From Solen grandis (lineage: Eukaryota; Mollusca; Bivalvia; Adapedonta; Solenidae): DNA of 64,000 nucleotides. This document shows positions 1-11,878 of this stretch, piece by piece. The first letter of the stretch is position 1; every line of letters begins with the position of its first letter. The notes beneath the pieces were generated by a model that worked only from the letters and a program-made list of their open reading frames with translations, made no database searches and was not told the origin of the DNA. Made by a program: the position numbers and the translations under genes. The stretch covers positions 57,047,608-57,111,607 of the forward strand of contig CM037777.1 of NCBI GenBank assembly GCA_021229015.1, read 5' to 3'.

Positions 1-533
1 TATGGCTGAACAAGAGTGATCATTGCTTTGTAATGAAACACTTTTCAACATATGTCAGCAGACATATTGTAATGGCATTCTCTGAATACATCAACAGTAG
101 TATTGTCCACTGGTTACAGGACAAATTCCCTTATAACTGTTTCAATTTTACAATAAATATGGGTAGAATTCAACTTTCCAGAGAATCCTTGAGCAGGTCT
201 CCAGTATACGAGATCCTAGTGAGAACACTATGTATAAGAAATGGACTCTAAACAAGACTCAATCTCACAATGTAACTTTTAGCATGTCTTCCAATCATTT
301 ATAGAATATCCTGAACATTTCAAATGCTCTAGATATAAATCATCATTTTGTTTATCATCTCGCATTGTATTCATAAACAGCCCTATTAGTGAATATCAAA
401 CGTCCTGTTTTTAAACACAATAGACCAACAAAAACTGGTTAGATTTTACTAATACTTCAATTTCACTCTCAATTTATTCTTCATCATTTTTTTCATATTT
501 TAATGAAACAAACTTTGCTCTAACCAACCAGTA
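1..533. other. Unassigned AT-rich sequence
   Basis: No repeat, exon or RNA gene could be recognised. Short open frames here have no coding signature and no splice-site support. Probably intronic or intergenic DNA. Confidence 0.5.
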
Positions 534-740
534 TAGCCCTTTCCCTCATAGAGGACACCATGAAAAGACCTATGCAAACAACATAAAACCATATCAGCCT
601 GCGAGTAACTCGCAGGCTGATCAGGTTTGATGTTGTTCACTGCTCCTCAGTGGTCTGGAAATGAGGATTTTGTAATTAAATTTGGTAAGGTTTAACTGTG
701 GTTTTCTGAAGATCAGGCTTTATGTGATACCAATTGAGGG
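534..740 (+). mobile_element. TTAA-type hairpin MITE, copy 1 (3' truncated)
   Basis: Begins with the CCCTTTCCCTCATAG terminus shared by six other copies in the window. It contains the central palindrome (arm GATCAGCCTGCGAGT) and the conserved right half with the CTCCTCAGTGGTCTGG segment. Homology stops near 740, so the right TIR (TATGAGGGAAAGGG) is missing, and the left TTAA is altered to TATA. Its arms carry AACAACAT paired with ATGTTGTT, unlike the AACAGCAT/ATGCTGTT of other copies. It has no coding capacity. Confidence 0.85.
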
Positions 741-1326
741 CAATTCACATCAATTCCAACAGCTGTGGTGTTGGTATATAAATGCACAAGGAAACAGAAA
801 CACAGACAACACAGGGGGTTGATCTGTAAAGTAGGATACAAACTGACATCTCATCTGCAATATGAACAGATAGGGTTCACTATGTCAAGGCAGTCTTGGA
901 TGATGGGAATTTAAATCAACAGCTGATATATAGAGGAAGCTGTAGTCCTGTGGTACAGCATAGCTGTCACTGTCTACAGAATTTTTTATTCCAACTTGTG
1001 TATGACTTTCTCAAGACCTAATATACCAGGCACAAGGTACCGGTCTAGCCAAGGAAGTATCAAACAAGATCGGTTTAAGTTGTGATAACTTCCTTTCAAT
1101 CAATTATTAAGCAACATATTTTTTACTTTAAAAACTATAACTCTCCAACTGAACTGACTAGAACAGTAGACTACATAAGATTTATGTGAATAGTCTCCAA
1201 TATGTTTATAAAACTAAGACCTAAATATATAAAGGAATAATAAGTCCAAAATATTTTCACAGGCCCCTGGCTTCTTCCAGACAAAAGGGCCTGTAATTAT
1301 CCAATCTATGGTATTAATTCAGGCTG
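741..1326. other. Unassigned sequence
   Basis: Nothing recognisable between two MITE copies. No splice-site-bounded open frame was noticed. Confidence 0.4.
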
Positions 1327-1559
1327 TTAACCCTTTCCCTCATATAGGCTCATTTTGACGCACTCAATAGGTACCACATAAAGCCTGATCTGCAGAAAAC
1401 CACAGTTAAACCTTACCAAATTTAATTACAAAATCCTCATTTCCAGACCACTGAGGAGCAGCGAACAACATAAAACCTGATCAGCCTGTGAGTTACTCGC
1501 AGGCTGATCTGGTTTTATGTTGTTCGCATAGGTCTTTTCATGGTTTCCCTCAGGGTTAA
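1327..1559 (-). mobile_element. TTAA-type hairpin MITE, copy 2 (inverted)
   Basis: Full-length-like copy in reverse orientation, bounded by TTAACCC on the left and GGGTTAA on the right. The TIR is CCCTTTCCCTCATA-like, and the right TIR is shortened. The internal hairpin is retained and carries the AACAACAT/ATGTTGTT arm pair. TTAA boundaries with CCC-starting TIRs are typical of piggyBac-type MITEs. That assignment is inferred because no autonomous partner is present. Confidence 0.9.
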
Positions 1560-1591
1560 AAGAGTTATTGCCTTACAACCATCAAACTTAC

Positions 1592-1637
1592 CTGAGTGGA
1601 CAGGGTTTTACCTTCTTGTTTAAATCAAATGTGATCC
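1592..1637 (-). CDS. Weak candidate internal exon of the minus-strand gene
   Basis: On the minus strand, a 46-nt interval lies between a possible acceptor (TTTCAAG) and a strong donor (CTCAG followed by GTAAGT). It is open in one frame, giving 14 complete codons read ITFDLNKKVKPCPL, with two bases before and two after. The entering phase would match the phase leaving the candidate exon at 14225-14288. The acceptor has a weak pyrimidine tract, no homology is recognised, and matches of this size arise by chance. Treat as a hypothesis. Confidence 0.12.
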
Positions 1638-2030
1638 CTTGAAATATTGACAAAACAAATCTTGTAGTATTTGGGGGTCATGTAGACAATTTGAGTGTTA
1701 AAATGGATGAAGTGTGTGGCACGGAAGATTAAATGACTGGGTACAGTATCAATACAGGAAATGCAATTGTATTCCAGGAATGATAACTTAGAAATTATTT
1801 TAGTCATCAGACAGATTCCCAAACAGTCTAGAAGTATTCTAGTGTCTTTCTCTCACAATCCCCAGTCACTAAATCCAAAGAAAAACATTTCTTCCATGTT
1901 CAGCATACTCAGATAGGAATTTCCCCCATGGAAATTGGGATTTTCCTCCATGGAAAATAACTCTACCTTACATGATCTTCTATGTTCCCTGAATGAACAA
2001 TACTAATTTAAATCAGCTTATCAAGATAAA

Positions 2031-2790
2031 TACTGTTAAAGGCTCATATATAGTGCACATTTCTATGACTACTATTTCAATTTCGGAGAAAGGGTGCGCA
2101 CAATACACGAGAATTCATTTTTTTTTTTAGTTTTTTCAAACTTTACCCCACCCACTAAGAAGTCTATGAGTATATTTCATACTTTAAATGGCATTTAAGC
2201 TTTATCGTATTTACTTGCCTGAAAATCGTCTGTTTTTGATATCAGTCTATCATATTTTTTTTTAAAAATAAATGCTTATAAAATCATTGTTATAATATTT
2301 ATATTTTGTTAATATAGATGAGATTCACCTGGAACGCAATACAGTACTGTACTTGACATAATAATTAATTGACAACATATAGCTGAATGCCATGTTCATA
2401 TCGTCATTACTGATTGCCATTATGTTCTGATATACATTCAGTTATTGTTGTTTGTACATTTAGACAATATTCTAACTAACTAGTTTCATTTTGGATAGAA
2501 TTGTTAAATTTGGTTTACAATAACTGTACATCAAATGTCAACTGGAAAGACACTTAATTGCGACAAACAAAAACCAATTCAGTGTCAACATTTGAAGACT
2601 ATTTCTCAAACTATAGGCCAAAATGAAGATCTACGGAACAATGTAAATTGAATGTGGATACTAGAGGTGTGAAAAATAATCATCAAATGACTGACTTGCG
2701 GAAACAGTAGAGGTTTTGAACCTCAAACTCAAACCAAATGCACACTGAACACAAATGTGCATAATACCCGAGCGTTTAGGGTATTCTGTA
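2031..2790 (+). mobile_element. Non-autonomous TIR DNA transposon, family X, copy 1
   Basis: The ends are inverted: TACTGTTAAAGGCTCAT at the left, and the complement of a TACAGAATACCCTAAACGCTC-like sequence at the right. TIRs are about 30 bp, with internal GTGCACATTT near both ends. The 760-bp body is collinear with the copies split across 25600-28815. It has no protein-coding potential. TACTGTAAA-type ends and probable TA targets suggest a Tc1/mariner-like relationship, which is inferred. Confidence 0.75.
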
Positions 2791-4574
2791 CTTTATATGA
2801 AATACATATTTCAAACTTTAGTTATCCCTTTAATGAGAACAAAGGTGAAATAACTATATTATTACAACAAGCAGTCAAGGACAGTGGAATTTTTTAAGCA
2901 TGCTATTCTAAGTAAATTGTAACTCCCAGGCTAACAAACATCAGACTTCTGTGCATACTTACATAATTATGTACTTTAAAATGTCAAATTCTTCAAATAC
3001 AGCATAGGTGGCAAGATTAAAAAGGAAAAAAATGGCAGGGTGATGTGTTGATATTGAGGGTGACGGTCTGTGACTTTAAAACATGCTAATGAACATAAAA
3101 AAAATCAATAATTTGTGAATTCATTTAGGGTAAACAGGATCAGAAATTCCAGGCAGTGAGTCGGCAAGCCTCATACCAACCTGAAATGTCTGACCCTGAA
3201 ATGCTGATAGGCCTTTTTGGCATTCAAGGATGATATGATGTATATTTCATACACACAATATTCTGCTGTACGACATATTTGCAACTTATTAAGTCTAGAC
3301 TGACGCTCAATACCTGCTGGGAAGTCTATAATATCAGATAATAGATTAATAAAACTGCATCATTACTCAGACCATAATGGCAAAAAAGGATATTAATTGT
3401 TTGCAATATTAGCGTGACCTACATTACAGTCATCAAATCTATGAAAGCATTCTCTTGTAACATAATACAAGACTGTCTATGTTACATAGCCACCGATATA
3501 TATAACCAACCTTGGGGAAGAGATAAAAAATGTCACTCTCTAATTAGATACTGTGCTATGATACCTGCCTGCAGGCTAATGATGTCCTCAATAATTATTC
3601 TAGGAATAAAGACCTTCAAAAGAAACCAGGTAAGCAAGTTAAGTTAGTTAAATATTTAGAATAGATAACATATTTTGGAGAAACAACATTCCATAATCCG
3701 TACATAGAAAACCAGAAGGGCTCATTCACAAACATTAAAAGAAAGCTGATGAGACCTTCTGGCTTTCAACAGACAAACACCATCCACAAAAAAAAGAACA
3801 ATATCTTATAACATACAATTATGACATGCATAAATAATAATATATCAGCATCTTAAAACAGTGTGCCATTTAAAGTGACTTTTTCTACCAGAAAATAGAG
3901 CTGTATCTTAGAAGAATTTGTCAAGAACAGCAGAAATACAAAATGTGTAATTAAAGGTCCAATTTTTCTGGGAATATAAAAAGAATAGAGAAAGCTGTAC
4001 AGATATTTGCAAGTAAAGAATTCCTATTTTTAGGTCCTGAATGAGACAGACTTTGATGGAAAAGTTCCACACTTTCGTTAAGTAGGTACCGTCTGGGAGA
4101 TTATTTGAGAAATAAAGAAATTCTTATTTCTTAGCAAGACAACTGCAAGCATATGCAGGGGTTTTCTTAAGTGGACGCCCGTGCCGGGTTAAAATCACCA
4201 TGGGCATGTGATTTTTCCAAGGAGATAGCCGGGCAAGTTTATTTTCGTAAATGAAGTTTTTTTCTCTTTTTTTTATATTTTCTTTTCTACATTTTATAGG
4301 GGGTGAGTTGCTTGCAATACATGTTAACTAAAATTCATCTTAATACTACACATATTTAGTTTTAAACATTAACAAACACTAACTAACTTAAAGATCGGAC
4401 AAGCTGTTTTCACTGGGGGCAAGTAGATATTCAAAGTAACTTGCCCCCTGTGCAAGTGAAACTCAAACTATCAATTTTGTCCTTCAAATATTCTAAGTGA
4501 CTCCCAAAACTTTCAGAATTTATCTTTTTATCTACATTTATTGAGGGGGTCACCTGATCTCTATTCTAAAATCA
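2791..4574. other. Unassigned AT-rich sequence
   Basis: No supported gene or repeat boundary. A short open frame around 3414-3647 ends near a GTAAGC donor-like site, but its sequence is not protein-like and no acceptor partner stands out. A small GC-richer patch at 4150-4240 has no recognisable identity. Confidence 0.4.
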
Positions 4575-4855
4575 AAGGAAAACCTTAGACCCCATGTGAC
4601 CCAGATTCAAACTCATCCAAGATATCATGTAAGCAAAATATTTTGACCATGTTCCATGAAGGTATGGCCAAAAAAAAACCTCTAGAGTGTTCACTGTGTT
4701 TTTCTGAGATTTGATCATGTGACCTCCTTTCTGACCTCACATGACAGAATTATTAACTCATCATGGAAACATACATTCTGTGTCCCAAGCTTCATTATGA
4801 TTGGGCCAAAAATGTGGCCATAAGTGTTCACAGGCATTGTTGATGACACAAAACT
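4575..4855 (+). repeat. Degenerate remnant of the 145-bp core repeat of a pearl-like element
   Basis: About two diverged units resemble the core array at 12721-13430. Shared pieces are a tCCAAGAT stretch, GATTGGGCCAAAAATGTGGCC, CCTCTAGAGTGTT and a GTTTTTCT(A/G)AGATTTGA segment, in the same order. The conserved 5' head and 3' tail of the complete elements are absent, so this is a detached or eroded core. Confidence 0.65.
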
Positions 4856-5067
4856 GACAATGGATGAATACCGATCGCAAACACTCATTCTGCTTGACCT
4901 TGAGTAAATGTTACATTGAAGGTCAAGGTCATATAAGTCTATTTCTTCATGTAAATTGTTTGTGACTTGGTTTAAACACTGACAAAATATGAGAAGAATC
5001 CATAACAGGATAAAAATAGTATGGCAAATGCTTGCAAAATGCATGCAGATTGGAAGGCAAATAAAAA

Positions 5068-5275
5068 ACTAGTTCCGTTTCTGGTCTCCAACCAGAAAAA
5101 AAGAGGGTTGGTAGGTAGGGATATAGGTTTTTCTGTTTTTGTTGTTTTACCTCTGAATGATGTGAAAACTAAAAAAAAAAGTAAAAGAAAGATTTTTTAA
5201 CAGTGGAAAAGTAAAAAAAAACTTATGGGTTGAAAAAAGAGGGTTGGTCAGGCAACTAGAAATGAAACTCTTTTT
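5068..5275. mobile_element. Possible small TIR element (MITE)
   Basis: The left end (ACTAGTTCCGTTTCTGGTC) is roughly the inverse of the right end (CAACTAGAAATGAAACTC). Both inner flanks carry AGAGGGTTGGT-type sequence. The interior is poly-A rich. No second copy is present and target duplications are unclear, so the call is tentative. Confidence 0.35.
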
Positions 5276-6660
5276 TTGTGGCCTATTAGCTAAAAATGTT
5301 ACCAGGAAATAAAAGATTTAGCAAACAACTGCAACCTCAGACAGAAAAGATCTATATACAACAATGTTCCTCTGATAATTATGTTGTAACTGTTGTCACA
5401 TCAGGTGGAATATAACAGAAGTGTCCTGAATAGTGATATGAATAGATAAATGAAATGTAATCATCATTAGACACAGCAGTAGCTGCAGCACCAATGTCAA
5501 TAAAGTTATCAAGGACAAAATTCATGATGAGTATCAATTTTCCCCACGGCCTCCTCGCATTTTAACATCATAGAGAAGTGTACATCAGACACACTGCAGT
5601 CTAGCACTATCTGGATCTACCATAATAATTTATTTAACCTTTGTTGCCTAGCCAGAAACCATCTCTTGCCAGTTTCTTATCACTTACAAAAGATTTGACT
5701 TGGCATATCTTGTTTACATATCAACTGAAGGTTTAACCCTTTTACACTGATAAAGGACAATCTTCAATATGCTAGGCAATTTGTAAGATATTTCTGAGAG
5801 AAACAACTCTAAGATGAGTCGGAAACCGCTAGGTTTACCAGTCCATTATGACTCTCAAACTGTCTAAATGACTCCCAAATATTAAAAATTTTGTCTCCTT
5901 ATCTACGGATAATAACAGGTCACAGGTTATACCAAAGGATTACTTAACTCCCTTTTAGAAACTAAAACAACAAACAATGGAGAACCCTAAAACAGTATAA
6001 GACTTATTCAGCCTGCTAACAAACCATCTATATAAATTATTAGGCTTATCAGATCAATTGGCAATTTTCTTTGTGAGTATTTTTTCACTTTCACTCTATT
6101 CGTAACAGTTTAATTAAGAATGCTTCCAGGGTAAGCCTGATAATACTAACACAACAAGTGTTGTCATCTTACAAGCCAGAGGCTGCAAGGACAGCTTAGA
6201 TCATGCCATTGCAAATTGATTCAAAATAAAATTGCATTTTCAGCATTTGTCAATTTTCATTTTGTAATATTCAGTGCCTGGAGACTTGAGAAAACTCACC
6301 ATTCTATGCCCTAAACATTGATTTTTTGGGGGGATTTTTACACAGTCTCACTTTCGGCATGTGTATGTACCTGTGTAGTAAGGCCTTTCACACTACACAC
6401 CTCATGACTGGTGACATATCCCCAGCATACACACACAAGTGGATTAAATCAATGCTACATCTGCCACCTAATCCTCATCTGCAACATATGGTGCACAAAC
6501 ATAGCTGGCTTTTTTTTCTGTCATGTCAGCATTTTTTAAAATCTTATTAAAAGGAAAAATAGAAACAGTTCACATAATGACATACACATAATTATATGTG
6601 AATACTACTGGTAGACATGCTTAATTTGCAACTACTGCAGAAAAATTATGTTGTACAAAT
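5276..6660. other. Unassigned sequence
   Basis: No exon, RNA or repeat could be supported. Probably intronic if the minus-strand gene extends this far. Confidence 0.4.
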
Positions 6661-6859
6661 AAACAAGAGGGCCATGATGGCCCTGGATCGCTCACCTGAG
6701 TACCATTGCTACAACTGATTACAAGGTTTTTAAACAGACAAGAATTCTGATATAACTCAATCTTAAACATTTTAGCCCTGACAATACTACACACCAAATA
6801 TATAAGCACTGGGCCTTATGGTTTCAGAGGAGAAGACTTAGTGCGGGGTCATTTATCTC

Positions 6860-8430
6860 CAAAGGGCCACCATTTTGAAAATCTTGATAATGAACCATTA
6901 GATGATGCTACATACCAAATATCTAAGCTCTAGGCCTAATGGATTCATAGAAGATTTTTAAAGATTTTCCTATATAACTCTATGTTAAACAAGTGACCCA
7001 TGGTGCGGGGTCATTTATCACCATAGGGCTATGATTTGTACAATCTTGGTAATGGCCCATAAGATGATGCTACATACCAAATATCTAAGCTCTAGGCCTA
7101 ATGGATTCATAGAAGAAGATTTTTAAAGTTTTTTTCTATATAACTCTATGTAAAACAAGTGACCCATGGTGCGGGGTCATTTATCACCATAGGGTCATGA
7201 TTTGTACAATCTTGGTAATGAACCATAAGATGATGCTTCATACCAAATATCTAATCTCTAGGCCTTATGGATTCATAGAAGAAGATTTTTAAACATTTTC
7301 CTATATAACTCTATGTAAAACAAGTGACCCATGGTGCGGGGTCATTTATCACCATAGGGTCATGATTTGTACAATCTTGGTAATGAACCATAAGATGATG
7401 CTTCATACCAAATATCTAATCTCTAGGCCTTATGGATTCATAGAGGAAGATTTTTAAACATTTTCCTATATAACTCTATGTAAAACAAGTGACCCTTATT
7501 GCGGGGGCATTTATCACCGTTTGGCTATGATTTGTACAATCTTGGTAATGAACCATAAGATGATGCTACATACCAAATATCTAATCTCTAGGCCTTATGG
7601 ATTCATAGAAGAAGATTTTTAAAGATTTTCCTATATAACTCTATGTAAAACAAGTGACCCTTATTGCGGGGGCATTTATCACCGTTTGGCTATGATTTGA
7701 ACAATCTTGGTAATGAACCATTAGATGATGCTACATATGAAATATCTAAGCTCTAGGCCTATGGATTCATAGAAGAAGATTTTTAAAGTTTTTCCTATAT
7801 AAATCTATGTTAAACAAGTGACCCCTGGTGCGGGGGCATTTATCACCATAGGGCTATGATTTGATGATTTGAACAATCTTGGTAATGAACCATAAGATGA
7901 TGCTACATACCAAATATCTAAGCTCTAGGCCTAATGGATTCATAGAAGAAGATTTTTAAAGTTTTTCCTATATAACTCTATGTAAAACAAGTGACCCATG
8001 GTGCGGGGTCATTTATCACCATAGGGCTATGATTTGTACAATCTTGGTAATGAACCATAAGATGATGCTACATACCAAATATCTAAGCTCTAGGCCTAAT
8101 GGATTCATAGAAGAAGATTTTTAAACATTTTCCTATATAACTCTATGTAAAACAAGTGACCCCTGGTGCGGGGTCATTTATCACAATAGGGCTATGATTT
8201 GTACAATCTTGGTAATGAACCATAAGATGATGCTACATACCAAATATCTAAGCTCTAGGCCTAATGGATTCATAGAAGAAGATTTTTAAAGATTTTCCTA
8301 TATAACTCTATGTAAAACAAGTGACCCCTGGTGCGGGGTCATTTATCATCATAGGGCTATGATTTGTACAATCTTGGTAATGGCCCATAAGATGATGCTA
8401 CATACCAAATATCTAAGCTCTAGGCCTTGC
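6860..8430 (+). repeat. 165-bp core tandem array of element 1 (about ten units)
   Basis: The landmark GATGATGC(T)ACATACC recurs at 6901, 7063, 7229, 7394, 7559, 7724, 7896, 8061, 8226 and 8391. Most spacings are 165 bp, with 162, 166 and one 172 where TTGATGATTT is partly duplicated. Neighbouring units share private variants, for example GCTTCATACC at 7229 and 7394, and CCGTTTGGCT near 7517 and 7682. This pattern fits expansion by unequal exchange. Confidence 0.95.
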
Positions 8431-8620
8431 AGTTTTGCAGAAGAAGATTTTCAAAGTTTGCATTTTTAAAATCTATTTTTAGCTCCTGTGACCTACTTTT
8501 TTAACCAATCTGAATAATTTGTACAACTTTGATAGAGGGCATCATAAGGATGATTCCTGTGAAGTTTGGTCAAAATCCCTTCAGCGGTTCATGAGGAGAT
8601 GTTGTTTAAAGCAAATTGTT

Positions 8621-8668
8621 GACGACGGACGGACGGACGCACGCACGCACGGACGACGGACGACGGAC
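8621..8668 (+). repeat. ACGG/ACGC tetranucleotide microsatellite inside element 1
   Basis: Mixed GACGGACGGACG and ACGCACGC units lie just before the 3' stem-loop. The same position is occupied by an ACGG tract in the element at 26889-28414. Confidence 0.9.
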
Positions 8669-8781
8669 AAAAGGCGATCACAATAGCTCACCATGAGCAC
8701 GTTGTGCTCAGGTGAGCTAATAAAGTTCATGGTCAAATGGAGTAGCATACAGCTGACCCTATCTGAAAAACAGAAAATACT

Positions 8782-9023
8782 TTAACCCTTTCCCTCATAG
8801 AGGAAACCATGAAAAGACCTATGCGAACAGCATAAAACCAGATCAGCCTGCGAGTAACTCGCAGGCTGATCAGGTTTTATGCTGTTCGCTGCTCCTCAGT
8901 GGTCTGGAAATGAGGACTTTATGATTAAATTTGGTAAGGTTTAACTGTGGTTTTCTGCAGATCAGGCTTTATGTGGTACCTACTGAGTGCGTCAAAATGA
9001 GTCTATATGAGGGAAAGGGTTAA
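8782..9023 (+). mobile_element. TTAA-type hairpin MITE, copy 3 (intact)
   Basis: 242 bp from TTAA to TTAA with terminal CCCTTTCCCTCATA / TATGAGGGAAAGGG. A 67-bp near-perfect hairpin (33-bp arms, one mismatch, one-base centre) lies in its left part. This is a good reference copy for the family. It is nearly identical to the copy at 9485-9733. Confidence 0.95.
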
Positions 9024-9249
9024 CAACGATACTGACTGAGGGCTGTTACAAGCAGCCTTGAGTAAAGTAGCCTATTAAACCATTATTCTGACTGAGTATA
9101 AATCTTATCTAAAAAACATAATGCTGTAACATTATAGCATCCAATTACCCAATGTATATATACAACGTTCAGTCACACTATACAGACTATAAGCAGACCA
9201 ATCTATGAACAATTTTCTACCTACTATTTAATTAACATTTATAATTATG

Positions 9250-9328
9250 CTGAGCACCAAACTCAGTCATGTTGCAGCCGGAGGTCAAACCCATGACCCT
9301 TAGCACTTCAACCTGCAGGCTGCCAAGG
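9250..9328 (-). mobile_element. Possible degenerate tRNA-SINE remnant
   Basis: The order GCTGAGCACCAA, then a GCCGGAGGTCAAACCCATGAC block, then GCACTTCAACC resembles the tRNA-related end of the SINE family A copies at 25087 and 36194. It is short and diverged. Confidence 0.35.
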
Positions 9329-9484
9329 CCAGTACAGGCATGGTTGACCTACTTTGATGTCATGATGAACATTTCATTAATCTTTTTATCTTTTAACCTT
9401 TTGTTCCAAAGCAAGTGTGTGATGCAGGAATATTCCTGAGGCAAGATTATGAGAGACTAGCTCTGTTCCTTGCCTAAAATCCTA

Positions 9485-9733
9485 TTAACCCTTTCCCTCA
9501 TAGAGGATACCATGAATGATGAAAAGACCTATGCGAACAGCATAAAACCAGATCAGCCTGCGAGTAACTCGCAGGCTGATCAGGTTTTATGCTGTTCGCT
9601 GCTCCTCAGTGGTCTGGAAATGAGGACTTTATGATTAAATTTGGTAAGGTTTAACTGTGGTTTTCTGCAGATCAGGCTTTATGTGGTACCTATTGAGTGC
9701 GTCAAAATGAGTCTATATGAGGGAAAGGGTTAA
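9485..9733 (+). mobile_element. TTAA-type hairpin MITE, copy 4 (intact)
   Basis: TTAA-bounded, same orientation and almost the same sequence as copy 3, only about 460 bp away. It differs by a small ATGAATG-like duplication just after the left TIR. The perfect central palindrome is retained. Confidence 0.95.
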
Positions 9734-10111
9734 AAAAATCCCTGAGTAAAATGTAAACCAGTCATCATAATAAGGCGAGTTCTTAGTTATTCTGATAAAA
9801 GCAGATATTTTTTTCCAGACAGAATTTTCCCTGTGCTAGTAATAACCTGCTGCTAATAAATATTCTTGTCTTCTTATACAGCAGCAGACATCTGTGGTCA
9901 AATACTTATATCGTAGATATAGCAAAGTACATCACAGTTCATGGCAAATGAACGCAAGCATGCCAACATCATAAAAAAAAATAATGAGAATGACCTCCCG
10001 TTCCAAAGTAATGGTGTACCAGTTAAGATCATTCGCACATGTTACATCAATATGTAACGAACCACAGCATTAATCTCACAACATCCAAGTTTATGTCAGC
10101 CGATATGAATC

Positions 10112-10263
10112 TTAACCCTTAAGATGCTAGACCTTTGCCACCAGTCTGGCCTGGCTCTTTACTGTTAGCTGACCAACTACAAGTCCCTAAAATTGGTAAT
10201 GGACAGTTCCAAAAAAAGATGCCGGCTAGGTCCATTTGAGAAATTCAGCAGGTTAAGGGTTAA
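10112..10263. mobile_element. TTAA-type MITE, second family
   Basis: 152 bp bounded by TTAACCCTTAA and TTAAGGGTTAA. Inverted ends continue as roughly TTAACCCTTAA(G/C)(A/C)TGCT. The interior is unrelated to the hairpin MITE. TTAA boundaries again suggest a piggyBac-like origin, by inference. Confidence 0.75.
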
Positions 10264-11032
10264 GCAATAAGCAATCCCATGACTCAGGCTACCACTTTAC
10301 CATGAAAGCTGCCAGTAGAAAGAAGCTATGCTACCTGAGGTGCCAAATCCACAAACAAATACATATAGCAATAAATAATTCTTAAATACTAAAGAAGTAT
10401 TTCATTGTCCCAATCTCTTTTATTTTTTTTCTTACCAAATATTGTGTCCATATATATATAGTAAATACTTAGGTCAACGTAGATATGTTTTCAACTTGAC
10501 TTGTCATACCTATTTATTTTGAAAGGTTCTCTGTCAGTCCACCAGATCCAGCTTTACAACAATGGTCTGACCCTGGTCTATCAGACTTAAAATGGGTTAA
10601 ACTATGTCAGGCACACTTAGTTGACTAACCAGTTCTTATACTCCTCTAATAATTGGCTCACACATATCATTTGCTAGCCAGCTAACTCCACAGTAGTCCT
10701 ATCAAGCCTTGCCGACAAATTCATCAAATAGCATCCTCAAAAGCCTTGTGGCATAGTTAACATTTCTATATGCTGACAATGCATGTGGAGACATTTCAAC
10801 TATCTGTAATTATTCCTGATAGAAATCTTCTCACTGCTGGAGATCTATATCTACTCTCCCTAGTGGTACAAAAAGCTTTTCAATTACACCTAAACTTAGA
10901 TGTGCTAGTTGTCGGCTATCTCAAAATTCTACATGATGATTTAAATTTTTTCTTGAACAAATTCTTTTTTTTTCTTTCAGTTTTTGGAGTTCAGTCATAA
11001 AGCAACATCCAGGTAAAAACAAATGGGCAGAT

Positions 11033-11098
11033 ATTAAGACTGGATTGGCCCTTCGGTCCAAAGAGATTAAGACTGGATTGGCCCTTCGGTCCAAGGCC
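11033..11098 (+). repeat. 33-bp perfect tandem duplication
   Basis: Two copies of a unit containing ATTAAGACTGGATTGGCCC and TTCGGTCCAA lie head to tail. Each includes a short TTGG...CCAA stem around a TTCG loop. Confidence 0.85.
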
Positions 11099-11188
11099 AA
11101 TAAAAGCTACATATACATATATACAAATACCGTTCATCAGACAATGTGACCAACAAATGTCTGTACCTGATGGTGAAATTTCGACAAT

Positions 11189-11292
11189 TTAACCCTTTAC
11201 TTCATATAGATTCATTTTGACGAATTTACCTGTTACTTCAAGCAGATGCATTTTGACTCAATTAGCCTCTACTTCATGGAGATTCCAATTGA
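11189..11292 (-). repeat. 36-bp minisatellite grown from a MITE terminus
   Basis: Starts TTAACCCTTTACTTCATATAG and matches the terminal 30-35 bp of the hairpin MITE. TACTTCA then recurs at 11198, 11234 and 11270, a 36-bp period with about two and a half units. Only the MITE end is present. Confidence 0.6.
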
Positions 11293-11298
11293 AACAGT

Positions 11299-11878
11299 CA
11301 GTTTACAACTGCATAAAAGTTCATTATCGACAAAAAAGTCTAAATATCATTATTGCTCGTTTGAAACTTTATATTACGATCTACATAAACAAAAAAAGTT
11401 GTATTTGTTCTGAAAATAATTAACATTAAAAATGATTTTTGATATTTGGGGTCGCTGGTTTGTGTACGTGTGTTTTCATGATTCATAAATTGGGAGAATT
11501 TCCACCACCGCAAAGATAGATATTTTCCATGGTCTTTACGTATAAGTATCTTTCTTTTTCATCACTATAGGATTCTTTAAAATGATTTACATATTATATA
11601 TATATATCGATAAAATCAGGAATATGACTAAATAAATAGATCGATACGTGTCAGGATTAAATTTCTTTTCTTCATGCTATTCAAGTTCTATCAAGTGGAA
11701 AATTACATATGCAAATTTATTCTCCTCGCGCTATTTTTTTTTTTAAAAACAATAGCATCTGCCTATAAAAAGAACCAATAGAATTGTCAGATAACGTAAA
11801 TCATAAGCCACATCTTGATCATTTGAATGTCTTCTAAGAAATAAACTTTAAATTTTGACAAGAAACTGTCAATGATGA
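11299..11878. other. Unassigned AT-rich sequence
   Basis: Nothing recognised beyond short AT tracts near 11595-11610. Confidence 0.4.

Larger units (their letters stand above)
6661..8720 (+). mobile_element. Pearl/CvA-like (HINE-type) element 1 with 165-bp core array
   Basis: Starts AAACAAGAGGGCC with a perfect 15-nt palindrome (GGGCCATGATGGCCC), then CGCTCACCTGA. Ends with a stem-loop whose arms are AGCTCACC and GGTGAGCT. In between lie ten tandem core units, a unique bridge, and an ACGG-type tetranucleotide microsatellite. No transposase is encoded. A core tandem repeat plus ACGG microsatellite plus terminal hairpin is the known layout of bivalve pearl/CvA elements, which are thought to be Helentron-associated. 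The family link is inferred from layout. No clear target duplication is visible. Confidence 0.8.

Noticed and set aside
6298..6312. Donor-like GTGAGT on the minus strand
   Set aside because: No acceptor yields a reasonable open exon next to it.
10985..11012. Short match to SINE family C (CAGTCATAAAGCAACATCCAG)
   Set aside because: About 28 bases only; not enough to support a feature.
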